Notes under the pieces: generated by a model | Database searches by the model: none | Seen by the model: the letters and a program-made list of their open reading frames with translations, nothing else | Told to the model about the DNA's origin: nothing | Shown here: one piece after another, positions 22,958-35,567 of the stretch | Position numbering within the stretch: the stretch's first letter is position 1 | How the letters are laid out: every line of letters starts with the position of its first letter | Program-made: the position numbers and the translations under genes | Source: Nectonema munidae | Taxonomy: Eukaryota > Nematomorpha > Nectonematoida > Nectonematidae | NCBI GenBank assembly: GCA_030549495.1 | Contig: JAUIRK010000227.1 | Location: forward strand, 248,001 to 312,000 | DNA length: 64,000 bases | Reading direction: 5' to 3'

Positions 22958-25900
22958 CAGAGCCGGTTTTTAGCCGATTTGACCGATTAGACCAAATTGG
23001 GCCCCGCGTCTGAAGGGCCCCGCATTTACTATGATCGGAACAGTTGAAATTAATCCAAAATACGAAATTTACAAAATGAGATATTACAACGCAATATCTG
23101 AGCAAAGAGCGTGTTATTGCTAATGATATTTGCATACTAGTTGCTCTATACGAGACCTATTTAGCCTGCTAATTTCGTCTGGATCAATTGGTTTTGAAGT
23201 GAGATATCCAATTTTAAACCTAATTCTTTTTTGAGTCTAATGCAAATTTGGAGAAAGGTAACTAATAGCGAACATAATAGTACACATTCTGAGTAAACAA
23301 ACACACCCGCCTCCATGTGACGATCATATGAATGCCTCTATGCGTCGATTATATGAATTAACACAACTCGAACTTGTGCTATCAACAACATACAGGTAAT
23401 TTCATCTCACTTTAAATTTTTATTGCAACATTAAGAATAAGTTAAATAAAAGATTTAACTCCAAGTACATCCTCGGCCCTTCTAGTTTGATTACCCAACT
23501 ACAAATGTCCAAATCTGCATAGACTCGATCTAAATAAGGTACCTAATTACTAGTGGTGGCATAGATCACTCAGAGATTGCTCAAGGTCATGTACCGAATA
23601 GTTACAGGTAATCATGTTTGTTTTTATATTTAGTAATTTTTAAATTTATTTTTCCGCTAAAAGCAAAATGGCGTTAGCTATTTAAAGTTATTTTATTCTG
23701 CTTTTTTGAAATATATTGTGATAAGTTTTTTACTGAACTGTTTCATTGAATATTTTATAACAATTTGTCTATGTTTCATCAGAATATGTTTTTTTTAATA
23801 TTTTTAATTTTGTCTTGTTTAAATAAATAAACAATTTAGAATCTTGTAACTGTTCACAATTAAAAACAATGTCTTCATCGTCTTATCAACTTAAATATTT
23901 TAAAATTTATATCACCAAAAAATATTCTTTTAAAAATGTTAATTTCTTGTGATAGGTTTATTTCTTTACTAATTCTTCTGTTTTGTTACTTTTTTAGATC
24001 TTCATTTTTCTAAATACAAAAATTAAATAAAGAGGCACTACATCATGACAAGCACAAGCAGAAATCGAGATAAAGGGCGTAAATATTTATGTGGTAACAA
24101 GAAACGAGCATTGGCCAAGGCAAAGGCAGCAGAAAATAAAAAGCATAGAGGTGCTTTAAAAAAGTTCCTTGTCACTCCATCTTTGAAGCGCGCTCGGTTT
24201 GAAGATGAGAGAATCATCAATTATTATTTGCAGAATGAGGATAAAACCATGGATTAAATTTCAGATAATCAATACAATGATGAAAAAGATAACACACTAG
24301 AAGAAGTGGGCCCAGCCTCACCAGCTGTGACTGAAATTGAAGAAGATCTCGGTTTATTGGAAGACAGTCCCAAACCAGAAAGTTCATTCATGGCTGCAAA
24401 CAAACAACTTCAACAAGAATCCATAAACAAAAATGTAACTATCATGAACGATGATCCAGCATATTGGCCTGCTAATATAAATAACAATGAAAGGGATTAT
24501 TTAACAATGAAAGATGCCCCTAATATTCCTGGTAACAGCTTTCCAAAAAATGAAAAGGGCTTGTGTTTTTCAAAGTTTCACTGTAAGAGACGACTTCTGA
24601 ATGGGGAGAGTATTGAAAGACCTTGGATTATATACTCTAGTTCCTCTGATAAAATTTATTGCTTTTATTGCAAACTTTTTGTAAGGAATACAAACATGGC
24701 ATTAGCAACAAGTGGGTTCAATGACTGGTCTAATATTCACACAAGGCTATGTGAGCATGAAAAGTCAAAGAACCATATGGAGGTCACGTGGAGTTTTTGG
24801 GAGTTAAATCAACGGCTATGTAGTGGAAAGACAATTGACAAAGTGCAAGAAAAAATCATCAATGACCATGCAAAGTACTGGCAGCAGGTATTCCAAAGAT
24901 TAGTAGCTATAGTGCAGTTTCTTGCTGAGAGAAATTTAGCGTTTAGAGGAACAGAAGAAAATGTTTTCAATGAGACTGTCCAAAATGGAAACTTTTTAGG
25001 TCTTGTGAAGTTGATTGGAAAGTTTGACCCTGTTCTAGACACACATCTGCAAAAAATCAAAACACATGAAGTTCATAATCATTATTTGGGAAAAGATACC
25101 CAGAATGAACTTCTAGATATCATGGCTACAGCAGCTTTGAATGAGATACTGACGCGTGTAAAAGCAGCTAAGTATTATGCCATTATTTTAGACTGCACAC
25201 CTGATATAAGTCATCAAGAACAAATGTATCTAACAATCAGGTATGTGTCTGATGGTAACTTGGCTCCTTTTGGTGTGCATGAACATTTTATAAAGTTTAT
25301 CGAAGTGGAAAGTAGTAAAGGAGAAAACTTATGTAAAACACTATTAAACGCATTAAAGGAATTGGATTTAGAAGTGCAGGAAATTTGAGGCCAAGGCTAT
25401 GACAACGGTAGCAACATGAAAGGTCACACGTCTGGAGTACAAGCCCGACTGTTGAAGGAAAATTCAAGAGCATTTTTTGTACCATGTGCATGCCACAATT
25501 TTAACCTTTTACTCGGAGATGTAGCTAAGTGTTGTCCAGATGCTATTACGTTTTTTGGGATCTTGCAAGCCATCTATGTTTTGTTCTCAGCATCAACTAG
25601 AAGATGGGCAATTTTGAAAAAAGATGTAACTATGTTAACAGTGAAACGCTTAAGCAATACAAGGTGGGAGTGTCGTATTGATAGCGTTAAAGCCATTCGT
25701 TATCAGGTTGGAGAAGTATATGATGCACTTGTTGAAGTAGCAGAGACAGCAGATCAGCGAAAGATAAAATCAGAAGCCAAATCATTAGCCAACCAGCTAA
25801 AAAACTACAAATTTCTAGTTTCTTTGGTATTTTGGTATGATGTACTTTTTAAAGTTAACTACGTGCGCAAGGAATTACAAGGTGAAAAAAAGGACATTAT

Positions 25901-26923
25901 GAAGGAATGGACTCATATGAACAACTCTTGTCATGGCTGAAAAATTATAGGGTAGAAGGCTTTAATGGTGTTTTAGTAAGTGCAAATGAATTAGCTGAAG
26001 TTTTTGAGTTGCCATTTGAGTTTACAAAATTTTAAGAAAAAGAATTACGAAGAAGGAAAAGAATGTTTTTATATGAAGCAGAAGATCAAGCTATAGACGA
26101 TCCAAAAGAAGCATACAGAATTCAGTGCTTCACCTTAGTGCTAGATCAAGCTATTCAGTCATTGGAAAGCAGATTTCAACAACTCAAAAATCACGTCAAG
26201 TTATTTGGATTTGTAAATAACTTTCAAAATTTACAGAAGTCGGAAATGAGAAAGCATGCATTAAACCTTGAAGCAGCTTTAACACTCACCAAAATGAAAC
26301 AGGACGCTGACGGAAAAGTTGTTACTGAAAAAAGTAAAGACATTGATGGGTATTTGTTGGCTGAAGAACTTGAAGCTCTGAAAACTTTCCTTCCCTCTAC
26401 AATTAAGCCTTATGCGTTGTTTGAACACCTGATAGAAAATAAAAGATTTACAGCATTTCCTAATGTTTTCATTGTGTTAAGGATTTATTTAACAATGCCA
26501 ATATCAGTCGCCTCAGGGGAAAGAGGCTTTTCAAAGCTGAAGCTAATTAAAACATACTTGAGGTCTACGATCTCACAAGAAAGACCTAACAATTTGGCAA
26601 TGCTCTCTATAGAACATGAGATTGCTAAAGCATTAGACTTTGAAAATATTTTAAAAGATTTTGCAAATAGAAAAGCTCAAAAAGTATTATTCTAAAAGAG
26701 TATATTGTCTTTCTTTTTATCAAAAGTAAAACAATAAATCTATTCATTTTGCTTTTAAAATTTTATTACACCATTCATTTAACGGTTATCTATTTATCTT
26801 TTGTAGGATTATATGTATGTATGATGTTGTATATATACATGCGTTATAAAATTTGCTATATAGAGGAGGGGGCCTCACCATCAAGTTTCTAATCGGGCCC
26901 CGCAACACTTGGCACCGGCCTTG
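22958..26923 (+). mobile_element. hAT transposon, ZMYM1-like, full length but broken
   Basis: About 4.0 kb. The left end is cagagccggtttt and the right end, reversed, caaggccggtgcc (10 of 13 match). Subterminal gggccccgc occurs at both ends. It carries one transposase gene (24045-26695). No matching 8-bp target duplication is visible (catttacc on the left, ggtgcaac on the right), so one side may have been rearranged. It inserted into a LINE fragment. Confidence 0.85.
24045..26695 (+). pseudogene. hAT transposase, ZMYM1-like, inactivated
   Basis: The N-terminal basic segment (AKAKAAENKKHRGALKKFL) is followed by a TTF-type zinc-finger region (GLCFSKFHCKRRLLNG, then KIYCFYCKLF and the distal ICEHEKSKNH-like motif, here LCEHEKSKNHME), a DUF4371-like core (AKYYAIILDCTPDISHQEQM, then GQGYDNGSNMKG and CACHNFNLLLGD), and the C-terminal dimerisation domain (RIYLTMPISVASGERGFSKL, then RPNNLAMLSIEHE). 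Breaks: in-frame stops at 24255-24257, 25386-25388 and 26033-26035, and a frameshift near 25.92 kb. Otherwise it is well conserved, so inactivation looks fairly recent. Confidence 0.9.
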
Positions 26924-28640
26924 GGTGCAACAGTAGGGGGATGGATCTCAATTTTTCTAAGTCAAATTGATCTTCATACATTTAAAACAACTTGAATAAA
27001 CTGACGATTTCCATATCTCAATCCAAATATCAAAAATTTCTAAATAATTTGCTCATATCTTCAGGTTAAGTTTGAAAAGACACATTATAATAAAAGTATG
27101 AATATTTATGCTTCAATTTTTTTTATAAAATTACGAAAATTACTATTCATGCCTACCTCTTGTTTGGTCTCAGAGTCTACCGCTCTTATTGGCTAAAATG
27201 TATAAACATGACTTTAATTATTTATCTTGGTTCCAAAGGCACGATTTTTATAAAGCATTGCAAATTAATGTGAGTAAAGGGCGGCTCAAAAAACATTATT
27301 AAAGCGCCTTACTTTATTAAATTTGTTCCTACAAGTTAAATGATTAGCGTCTACCTTGAATTTGCCTCCTTTCAAAAAATACAAAAGTTTATACAATATT
27401 CCATAAATATATTAAGAAAAAAGCTGGACAAATGAAAACTTTAACTTTACCAAATACCATTTTGAAAATTCTGTTTCAATGATTCTTTTCATGTTTTAAA
27501 AAGTATATATGCAGCCCTTATATACACTTACATTATATAAAATTATGATAGTGCGTTTTATTTTGCAAAAACTAATATTATCCGACAAACTTCTACATTC
27601 CTTTATTACAGCTTCTATATATTTTATATTTAACATTTTTTATTTGCTTAATATCTCTTGGCTGATCTTCAAAAGCTTCTCTTTTCAATAAATTGCGATA
27701 AATTGATGAAGGATTATCTTCAATGCAAATTTTTAAGACGTCTATTTTGTCATAGTTTTAAAATGTTTAATATTTCAAAATATTTTCCTAAATATTCATA
27801 TAGAGCGACTTCAGAATTTTTATTCTTCACTAGACCAAAAGTATAGGATATTTTTCTTTTGTACTTAATTTTCTTTTAACCAGAATAGTATCTAATTAAA
27901 TAAATAATATTTGGTTCATCTGGCTGTGGGCTTAATAATGTAAATACTACTTTATTTCTTTCCCTCTTTAGTGTACGATTTTTTTCCTTCTAAATATTTC
28001 TGTTAGGCTTACTCCGATTTCTTTTATATAAAAAGATACAGCCTTATTGTGAAAAAACAAATCAGTCACAGTTATGCCAAAAGTTTGATTTATTTTTATT
28101 TGTGTATGAAAAAATATTTTTTTTAATGAGGAAGTATTCATTTTCCTTTTTTCTAATGGGAATGTCTTCTAGACATAATTTATTTAGAGTTTGGAGAAGA
28201 CTGAAAATATTTTGAATACTGAGAAAGTTTTTAAGCAAAGAGCTTTACTTTTTATTGTTTCTTTTATTTCATTTCAAATTTCATTTTCTTGATTGGATCT
28301 TTTTGTGTGAAAAAATAGAAGTTTGAATCATCAGAATCAAATAACATGTGACTTTTATCAAAGTCACGTTTTGTAATAGAATGATCAAGTCCAAAACTTG
28401 AGATTGATTTATTATTTAATTTAATTGTTTCAATTTTATTAATCGCTTATTTTTGGAAAAATGGCACAAAATCATTTGGAGTGAAGTTATACTTTCATCA
28501 TTATGTAAGTTTGTCATTGTCCACATTAGTGTGATAAGTGGTTTGGAGACGCTTTTACATTCCTTCCGGTTATTACTTTAATAAAGTGTAAAGATGCCAT
28601 GTTATTTCTCAGAGCGGAAGGGAAGTTTGAATAATACAAG
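26924..28640. other. No feature seen
   Basis: A+T-rich spacer. Small ORFs at 27509-27846 show low-complexity Ile/Leu/Phe composition typical of chance frames. Confidence 0.5.
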
Positions 28641-28649
28641 TATTTAATA

Positions 28650-29170
28650 CACTACTGAATGCGTAAAAGTAAGAGTTTACCTCTAATACATTTTGTTATC
28701 AAATCAGTATATTTTTGCACAAAAAGGGCTTCATCAACATAAAGAGATGCATAACTAGGGTGCTCGGTGTCATAAAATTGTTTGAGCTCAACGTTATTTA
28801 AATTCGTACATAACAATGCTAATTTTGCAAATCGTCTTTGAAGTTGCTCCATAGAAACAGTTACCGTCTGCAATATTTTTTTGGGTGATACTGATAACAG
28901 ATAGTAGATCAAAGAATTGTAAAATGTGGGAAGAAACATTATCAAATTTTTCAAAGTCTAGCGCATCACCTTTTTTAATTTTCCCACCAGCTGAATAATT
29001 TTTTCGTTCATAAAGCTTTTTTGTAAAACATCAATACTCTTTGTAAAATAACTTTTAATTCTTGGCAAGGAATTTGAATTGCTAAAGTCTTCTCCATCGA
29101 AACAACAATACAAACAAATAAATTCAGCAACAGACAGATTTTTTGCAGAAGATATACACTTTTATAAAAA
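28650..29170 (-). other. Unidentified coding-like remnant
   Basis: Minus-strand frames are open over 100 codons (28954-28652). A second frame around 29000-28800 reads GDALDFEKFDNVSSHILQFF, then NIADGNCFYGATSKT. The frames overlap, suggesting a decayed gene or transposon part. I do not recognise the family and assign no function. Confidence 0.3.
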
Positions 29171-29640
29171 CTATAAAATAATTAGGTGATAAATAAATTT
29201 ATCCAATATTTCAGCTGCTTGAGAAGTCATTTTTTCAAAAAATATTTCTACAGTAGTATGTATGTACGTACAGTATATAAAATGACAAAAATACCGTTAA
29301 ATTTCATTATGGAGATATTGAGCTTTCTACATAGGAATTGCAAAAATTTGAAAATGAATTAATCAATGCGCAAGAAATTATTAGTGAATTATTAAATATA
29401 TTTTTAATAGATCCTTGGTTTTCTAGCTACACAATAGCTCTAACTGTCTGTACTTATTAATTCAAATAAATAACTTTGTTGAATCATTTTTAAACTTGAT
29501 TACTCATACTGAACTTTTTTGCAACATTTATATAAAGCGAAAATTTCCCATAGTTATTAAATATTTTTGAAATTGTTTTAAGTAAGATATGTGCTTTGTG
29601 AGGTGGTTGACCATGTTAATAGTATATTAACTAGGTGATA

Positions 29641-30877
29641 TGATAACTTATTAATTAAATGAGGTTAGATATTGAGAATAATTTCTTTCTTGGTTGTACA
29701 ATTGTTATGGAAAATGAGTGAGTCAGTTAGGCACGTTGTTAGTTAGTGCAGAGCAGCGTAACCATTTGATTAGGGACTTATTTAGTTAAAAAAGCGTGAA
29801 TTGTGTCAATTTGGTAAATCATTCATTATGACTGATAACTTATTAATTAAATGAGGTTAGATATTGAGAATAATTTCTTTCTTGGTTGTACAATTGTTAT
29901 GGAAAATGAGTGAGTCAGTTAGGCACGTTGTTAGTTAGTGCAGAGCAGCGTAACCATTTGATTAGGGACTTATTTAGTTAAAAAAGCGCGAATTGTGTCA
30001 ATTTAGTAAATCATTCATTATGACTGATAACTTATTAATTAAATGAGGTTAGATATTGAGAATAATTTCTTTCTTGGTTGTACAATTGTTATGGAAAATG
30101 AGTGAGTCAGTTAGGCACGTTGTTAGTTAGTGCAGAGCAGCGTAACCATTTGATTAGGGACTTATTTAGTTAAAAAAGCGTGAATTGTGTCAATTTGGTA
30201 AATCATTCATTATGACTGATAACTTATTAATTAAATGAGGTTAGATATTGAGAATAATTTCTTTCTTGGTTGTACAATTGTTATGGAAAATGAGTGAGTC
30301 AGTTAGGCACGTTGTTAGTTAGTGCAGAGCAGCGTAACCATTTGATTAGGGACTTATTTAGTTAAAAAAGCGTGAATTGTGTCAATTTGGTAAATCATTC
30401 ATTATGACTGATAACTTATTAATTAAATGAGGTTAGATATTGAGAATAATTTCTTTCTTGGTTAAAGTACAATTGTTATGGAAAATGAGTGAGTCAGTTA
30501 GGCACGTTGTTAGTTAGTGCAGAGCTAGCGTAACCATTTGAACTAATAATGTCTCTCCATTTGTTTTGTTGAGAAAATTTTTTTTGAATAAAAGTAGATA
30601 CTAAGGGAGGGGGGGGGGGGGGGGGGGATTTTGGACTTATTTAGTTAAAAAAGCGTGAATTGTGTCAATTTGGTAAATCATTCATTATGACTGATAACTT
30701 ATTAATTAAATGAGGTTAGATATTGAGAATAATTTCTTTCTTGGTTGTACAATTGTTATAGAAAATGAGTGAGTCAGTTAGGCACGTTGTTAGTTAGTGC
30801 AGAGCAGCGTAACCATTTGATTAGGGACTTATTTAGTTAAAAAAGCGTGAATTGTGTCAATTTGGTAAATCATTCAA
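29641..30877. repeat. Tandem satellite array, 192-bp unit, about 6 copies
   Basis: The word tgataacttattaattaaat recurs at 29641, 29833, 30025, 30217, 30409 and 30692. The first four steps are exactly 192 bp. The units are almost identical (single-base variants such as gcgcgaatt for gcgtgaatt). Unit 5 is 283 bp because a 91-bp net insertion with unrelated sequence and a G19 run (30609-30627) replaces a few unit bases near 30540-30630. The last unit is incomplete. No coding or hairpin function is evident. Confidence 0.95.
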
Positions 30878-31599
30878 TTTTTAACATTTTGTATTAACGT
30901 ATACTTAGGTCTATCTTTTGTATTTTTAATTTTTAGATTATGAAGGAGTTTAATAGATTAGAAATAGAAAATGGATATAAAGACATAAAAAAGTATTTAC
31001 ATATTGGAATATTTACAGAGAAAAACATATTATCTTTTGAAAAAAAATTTTTTTTTACTATTAGGGAATGTCAAGTTTTGTTCCTTATTGAATTTTTTGG
31101 AAGCTTTTGTTGGTTTGCTTGTTACTATATACATTTTTAATTTCAAATATCCAGAAAAACTTCATAAAACTTTTTCGTATATTCAATATTGTATATCTCA
31201 AATCGATAAAAAAAATCATAAATTAATGACAATTTTTTTCCGATCACTTCAATAAATTAATAGCAATAAAGATGCTGCCTCTATGAATCAAGTGTTAGTG
31301 AATTTTTATTTTTTTCCAATAAAATTTTATTTTCAATTTTTAATATAGATTATATTATAAGGAATCGTGAGTGACTAACATTTTTTGTCTATATCTGCTT
31401 GCGTGTTATCAAGATCTACTCTATAATGAATTGATTAACTTATAAACTAGTTATTTTAACTAATTTATATGGTTGATTCAACTCTCCAAGTTCAACTAAT
31501 ATTATTCGTTTTCTCAACGAAAAGTTAGTTGAAATAACGAACCTGATAACTAATTTTATACATCGTCAGCTGAAGTAAGTAAATTAGTTAATTTAACTA

Positions 31600-34500
31600 A
31601 CTTCTTTTTCAGCACAAATTGTGGGGAATTTTGATAAAAAACAAAAATAAATTGAAAAGATTACACACACATGGCAATTTGTAGTTTTCTGTAAAGAGAA
31701 GCTTTGACAAAATTTTGAATTTTTTTGCCGAGCAACAGCTTTCACCAATTAAACTTTTGTGACATTCATAAAAATTAACAACTTTATATCTTATGAACAG
31801 TTTTGAAAGTGATAATCTAAATTTTGGTTTGTTCAGTGAGAGTGGGTTGCGAAAAGAGTAAGAGTCTTTCTGTTTGTACGTGATGAGCTTCGGAAAAAGT
31901 CGATGAGTTGAATTAAGTGAAGAAATAAGAAATAATCCAACTTTTTGGGAGAAGAGGTCTTTGACTTTAAGGAGATCGTATTCTACGAACAGGCTGTTGG
32001 TATGAGAAAATTTGCTTGCACCAGCAACAATCCTCATCGCTTTTTTGTACAAAACTTGAATAGAATGCAAGTTTGCATGCCCAAAATTTATCAAACTGTA
32101 AGAAACCTGAGGCAACAAGAGATTTTTCAATAAAAGCAATTTGATATAAAAAGGAAAGTACTTTCCATAATATTTTTAAATGCCAATGATTTTACCAAGT
32201 TTCATTGAAAGACTTGTAATATGACTATGAAAATTAAGTTTGCTATCAATACGCAAACCAAAGAAATCAAACTCCGTGACAACGTGGAGGTTTTCTTTTT
32301 GAAACAATGATGAGACAGGCTGAGAACTTGAAGAAAAAAACATGGCTTTAGACTTCAATTTATTAATTTTCAAGTTGTTGTCAGTAGACCATTGTTTAAC
32401 TCTAACAAAATTCTCAGAAAAAAAGAGATTCTTATATGAAGGGTTCGGGAAAAGAAGAGTTATGTCATCTGCATAGACTAAAAAGTCAAAAAACTCAGAA
32501 GTTTTGATTCATATAAACTATGAAGAGTAATGGCCCCAGGACAGAGCCTTGAGGCACACCTTTGGAAAGAGAAACAATTTGTGAGTCATGGCTATTGAAT
32601 TGAACGAATTGTCTTCTATTTTTAAATATGAATCAAAAAAATTCAAAGCTTTGCTATCAAAACCATATTTATGAAGTTTCAATATTAAAAGTTTATGCGA
32701 GATGTTGTCAAAAGCTTTTGATATGTCCAAAAAAATTACACCATCTTTCTTTTGTTCCAGGTGAGAAATAACTTTGTCAAGAAAAATTGTGTGGAAAAGC
32801 TCTGTTGAAAAACCTTTTCTAAAAGCAAATTGTTTATTGGACAACAAATTATTCTTTTCAAAAAAGGATACAACTTGAGAATAAAGAATCTTTTCGAAGA
32901 TCTTCGAGATCATGGGAATAATCGATATTGGTCTAAAATTAGTAATGTCAACGTTACTTGCCTTTTTGAGAACTGGGACAACTTTATTCAATTTAAGCAC
33001 GTTAGGAAATATGGAATGTTCTATACATCTATTGAAGGAAAAAGAGAGAATGAAAGAAAAGCTAGTTTTACAAGTTTAATATGGTGAATGTTGATACCAT
33101 AAGCATCGCAGGATTTACTTTGATTAAGTCCTTCAATTGCCTCTTCAACTTGGATCGGTTCACAAAGATCTAGTTCGAATTCAGCATTACTTTCAATATC
33201 CAATATATCATGAGAAACATCATTTGTATTTCCAGAAGTATCGGCAGCTGTGAAAAATTCATTTAGCTTGTTAGCAATTATACATTTGTCAATAAAAGTT
33301 TGATCATCTATTTATTACAATAAAATTGCACGATTTTTTCTCATTTTTTATAACCGAATTGACCATGTATTTTTGGGGTTCATACTTTGCGAAAATGAAA
33401 TTTTGTAATGCTCTTTTTTTTTAAAAATTAGCTTGTTTTTGATATAATTTCGTAGTCTTTTGAAAGTAGTGACTGTAGAAATATCATTATATTTCATTTT
33501 CATTTTTGAAAAAACTTTATCTCTTTTATTAATTAAAAATAATACCTCATTTGTCATCCAACTTTGTTGTTTTTGTCTAAACTTTTTACCAGAATTGACA
33601 TAAGTTTCTTTGCTTGAAGATCTTATCATTTCTGATAGAGAACTGTTTATGGATTCTAAAAGACACTCAGGTTCATTGCAATTGTTATACATAAGACGAT
33701 TCCAATCAAAAGCAAAATATTTTTCAAGATAGATTTTTTCATCAAAATGAAAACGAGTTTTCTTACTATTGAATGAATGTACCCTTTTTAGGGTAAGTGA
33801 CAAAATAATAGGTAAATGACCTGAAATGCATGTATTAAAAACACCGGTTTTATATTCTTTCATATAATTTGGAATAAGAAAGTTATCAATACATGTCGCT
33901 GAACTGGGACGAGTCGGCGATGAATTACAAATTTTAAAACCATTAGAATAAACAGTGTTCACAAAATTAACAATATGATTGTTTTTCTTTAAGACATCTA
34001 AATTGAAGTCACCAAGAATAATATTTGTGTTTGATGATTTGCAATTAAACATAAGGTCGTCAATATAAGAAAGAAACAAATCTATGTTTGATGATAAATT
34101 ATGTGGAGCCCGATAGAAATTGTTTATCGTCAGAAACTGTTGATTTCCAAGAGACAGTTCAATAGCAAAATGTTCAAAATTTTCTTGAGAAGAAAATTTT
34201 TTGATAATTTTGTATTTTAGCTTTTTATTTACAAAGAAGGCTAATCCACTATGAAATGATAAACCACTAACAAAATCCAAAAAAATGTAATCATCTATAT
34301 GATAAGAACAAAAATCTTTGAACCAACATTCTTGTAAGCAAAGAACATCAATTTTTAGATTGTAAATTTCATATAGTCCATTGAGGAAGATCTCAAGTAA
34401 ATCTAATGCTTCTAACAGAAAAAGAGGTTGTATCAAGTAATTCTGATTCATGCATAGCTCTTTGAGAATAAAAAGAAGTAGGGTTTAAATTATTATCATT

Positions 34501-34600
34501 GAAAAAAGAAAATTCAGCCTTAGATAAAAAACTTAAATCAAGATTCATGATATGATTACCTCTGCCCACTTCTGCCCACAAATTAGTAATACCCACCTGT
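31600..34600 (-). mobile_element. LINE, CR1/L2-like, broken
   Basis: Minus-strand order: 34596-33348, endonuclease (LQECWF, then INNFYRAPHNL, GDFNLDVLKKN and a C-terminal SGHLPI where active copies have SDH) running into the basic linker (WMTNEVLFLINKRDKVFSKMK). 33000-32518, reverse transcriptase (NFRPISIIPM, KQFAFRKGFSTELFHT, FLDISKAFDNISHKLL). The YADD box reads near 32480-32460. 32373-32176 and 32139-31609 carry the C-terminal region (LLLKNLLLPQVSYSLINFGHAN, then HTNSLF). Several frame changes separate these parts. ORF1 is not found. Confidence 0.85.
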
Positions 34601-35567
34601 GTGATTATTCCGAACGCATTGTAAATATTGCTGGTGAGATCAATATTTTTCGTGATTTGTGTCGAGTGCTGATGAAATTTTAGGAATTCGTTTATTCACG
34701 AACTGTTTGATTATGATAATGAGCGCTGAATAGTTGTTTTTCTGTTGTCTAACAAAATAAAAACTAAATATTAAAAAATCTATGGAAGTTTTTAATTTTT
34801 AATTTAACGCCATCTATATTATTATGAAATTAGTATAAAAAACAATAAATTTTGAGTTAGATTATTTCAAAAGCTACTATAGTACTTAGCATAATAATTA
34901 TTAATTTTTATATATAGCAACGATCAAAAAGTTTTTCGGTTGAGAAAAATTATTCTTTTTCACAAATTAATTTGTAAGTAAATTTTCTTTATTTAACCGG
35001 ACTTTGTTTTTTTGGTGATTATATCCTACAAAATTTATATTACAACTTTTTGCTGTAAATGTATCAAAAATTGGTATAAAGCATAAATAATCTTTCATTG
35101 ATTCACGTCATAAATACTTCAAATTTGTAATGCAATGACATATGCCATAAATATTGAGCAATGGTATGATGAAAGGTATCGAACAATTGTGATAAATTTG
35201 CGTCATAGTATCTTTACATTTGAAATGCCACATATCGTGTCATAAATAAACTTGGCAATGTAATGAGATTTGTTATTGGGATTGATTTGTTTATTGTATA
35301 AAAGATATGAAGCTATGAACAACATCAATACGTGTTGTGATGACGTTTCTTTTCAATTTGTCAAGAATAATAAGCGATAAAGGATCATAAACGATTTTAA
35401 AAACATTTTATATATGTATGTAATTTACTTCTTCACTTCTGATCTCAACTATTCAAACCTTGTACCATTTTGTAATCACTTTGTTTCACGCTCAGACTCG
35501 TGTTTCTTATTTCTTGAGCCGTGCGTTTTTTCTCACTTGGAATAAATTGATTTTCATTCTTTCCTTT
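34601..35567. other. No gene; upstream region of piggyBac
   Basis: A+T-rich. A TTAA followed by ccgg occurs at 34995 but does not pair with a clear opposite terminus. The promoter of the piggyBac gene presumably lies in the last few hundred bases. Confidence 0.4.

Noticed and set aside
29641-30877. CRISPR-like array
   Set aside because: The whole 192-bp unit is repeated with no variable spacers, and the context is eukaryotic. It is a satellite.
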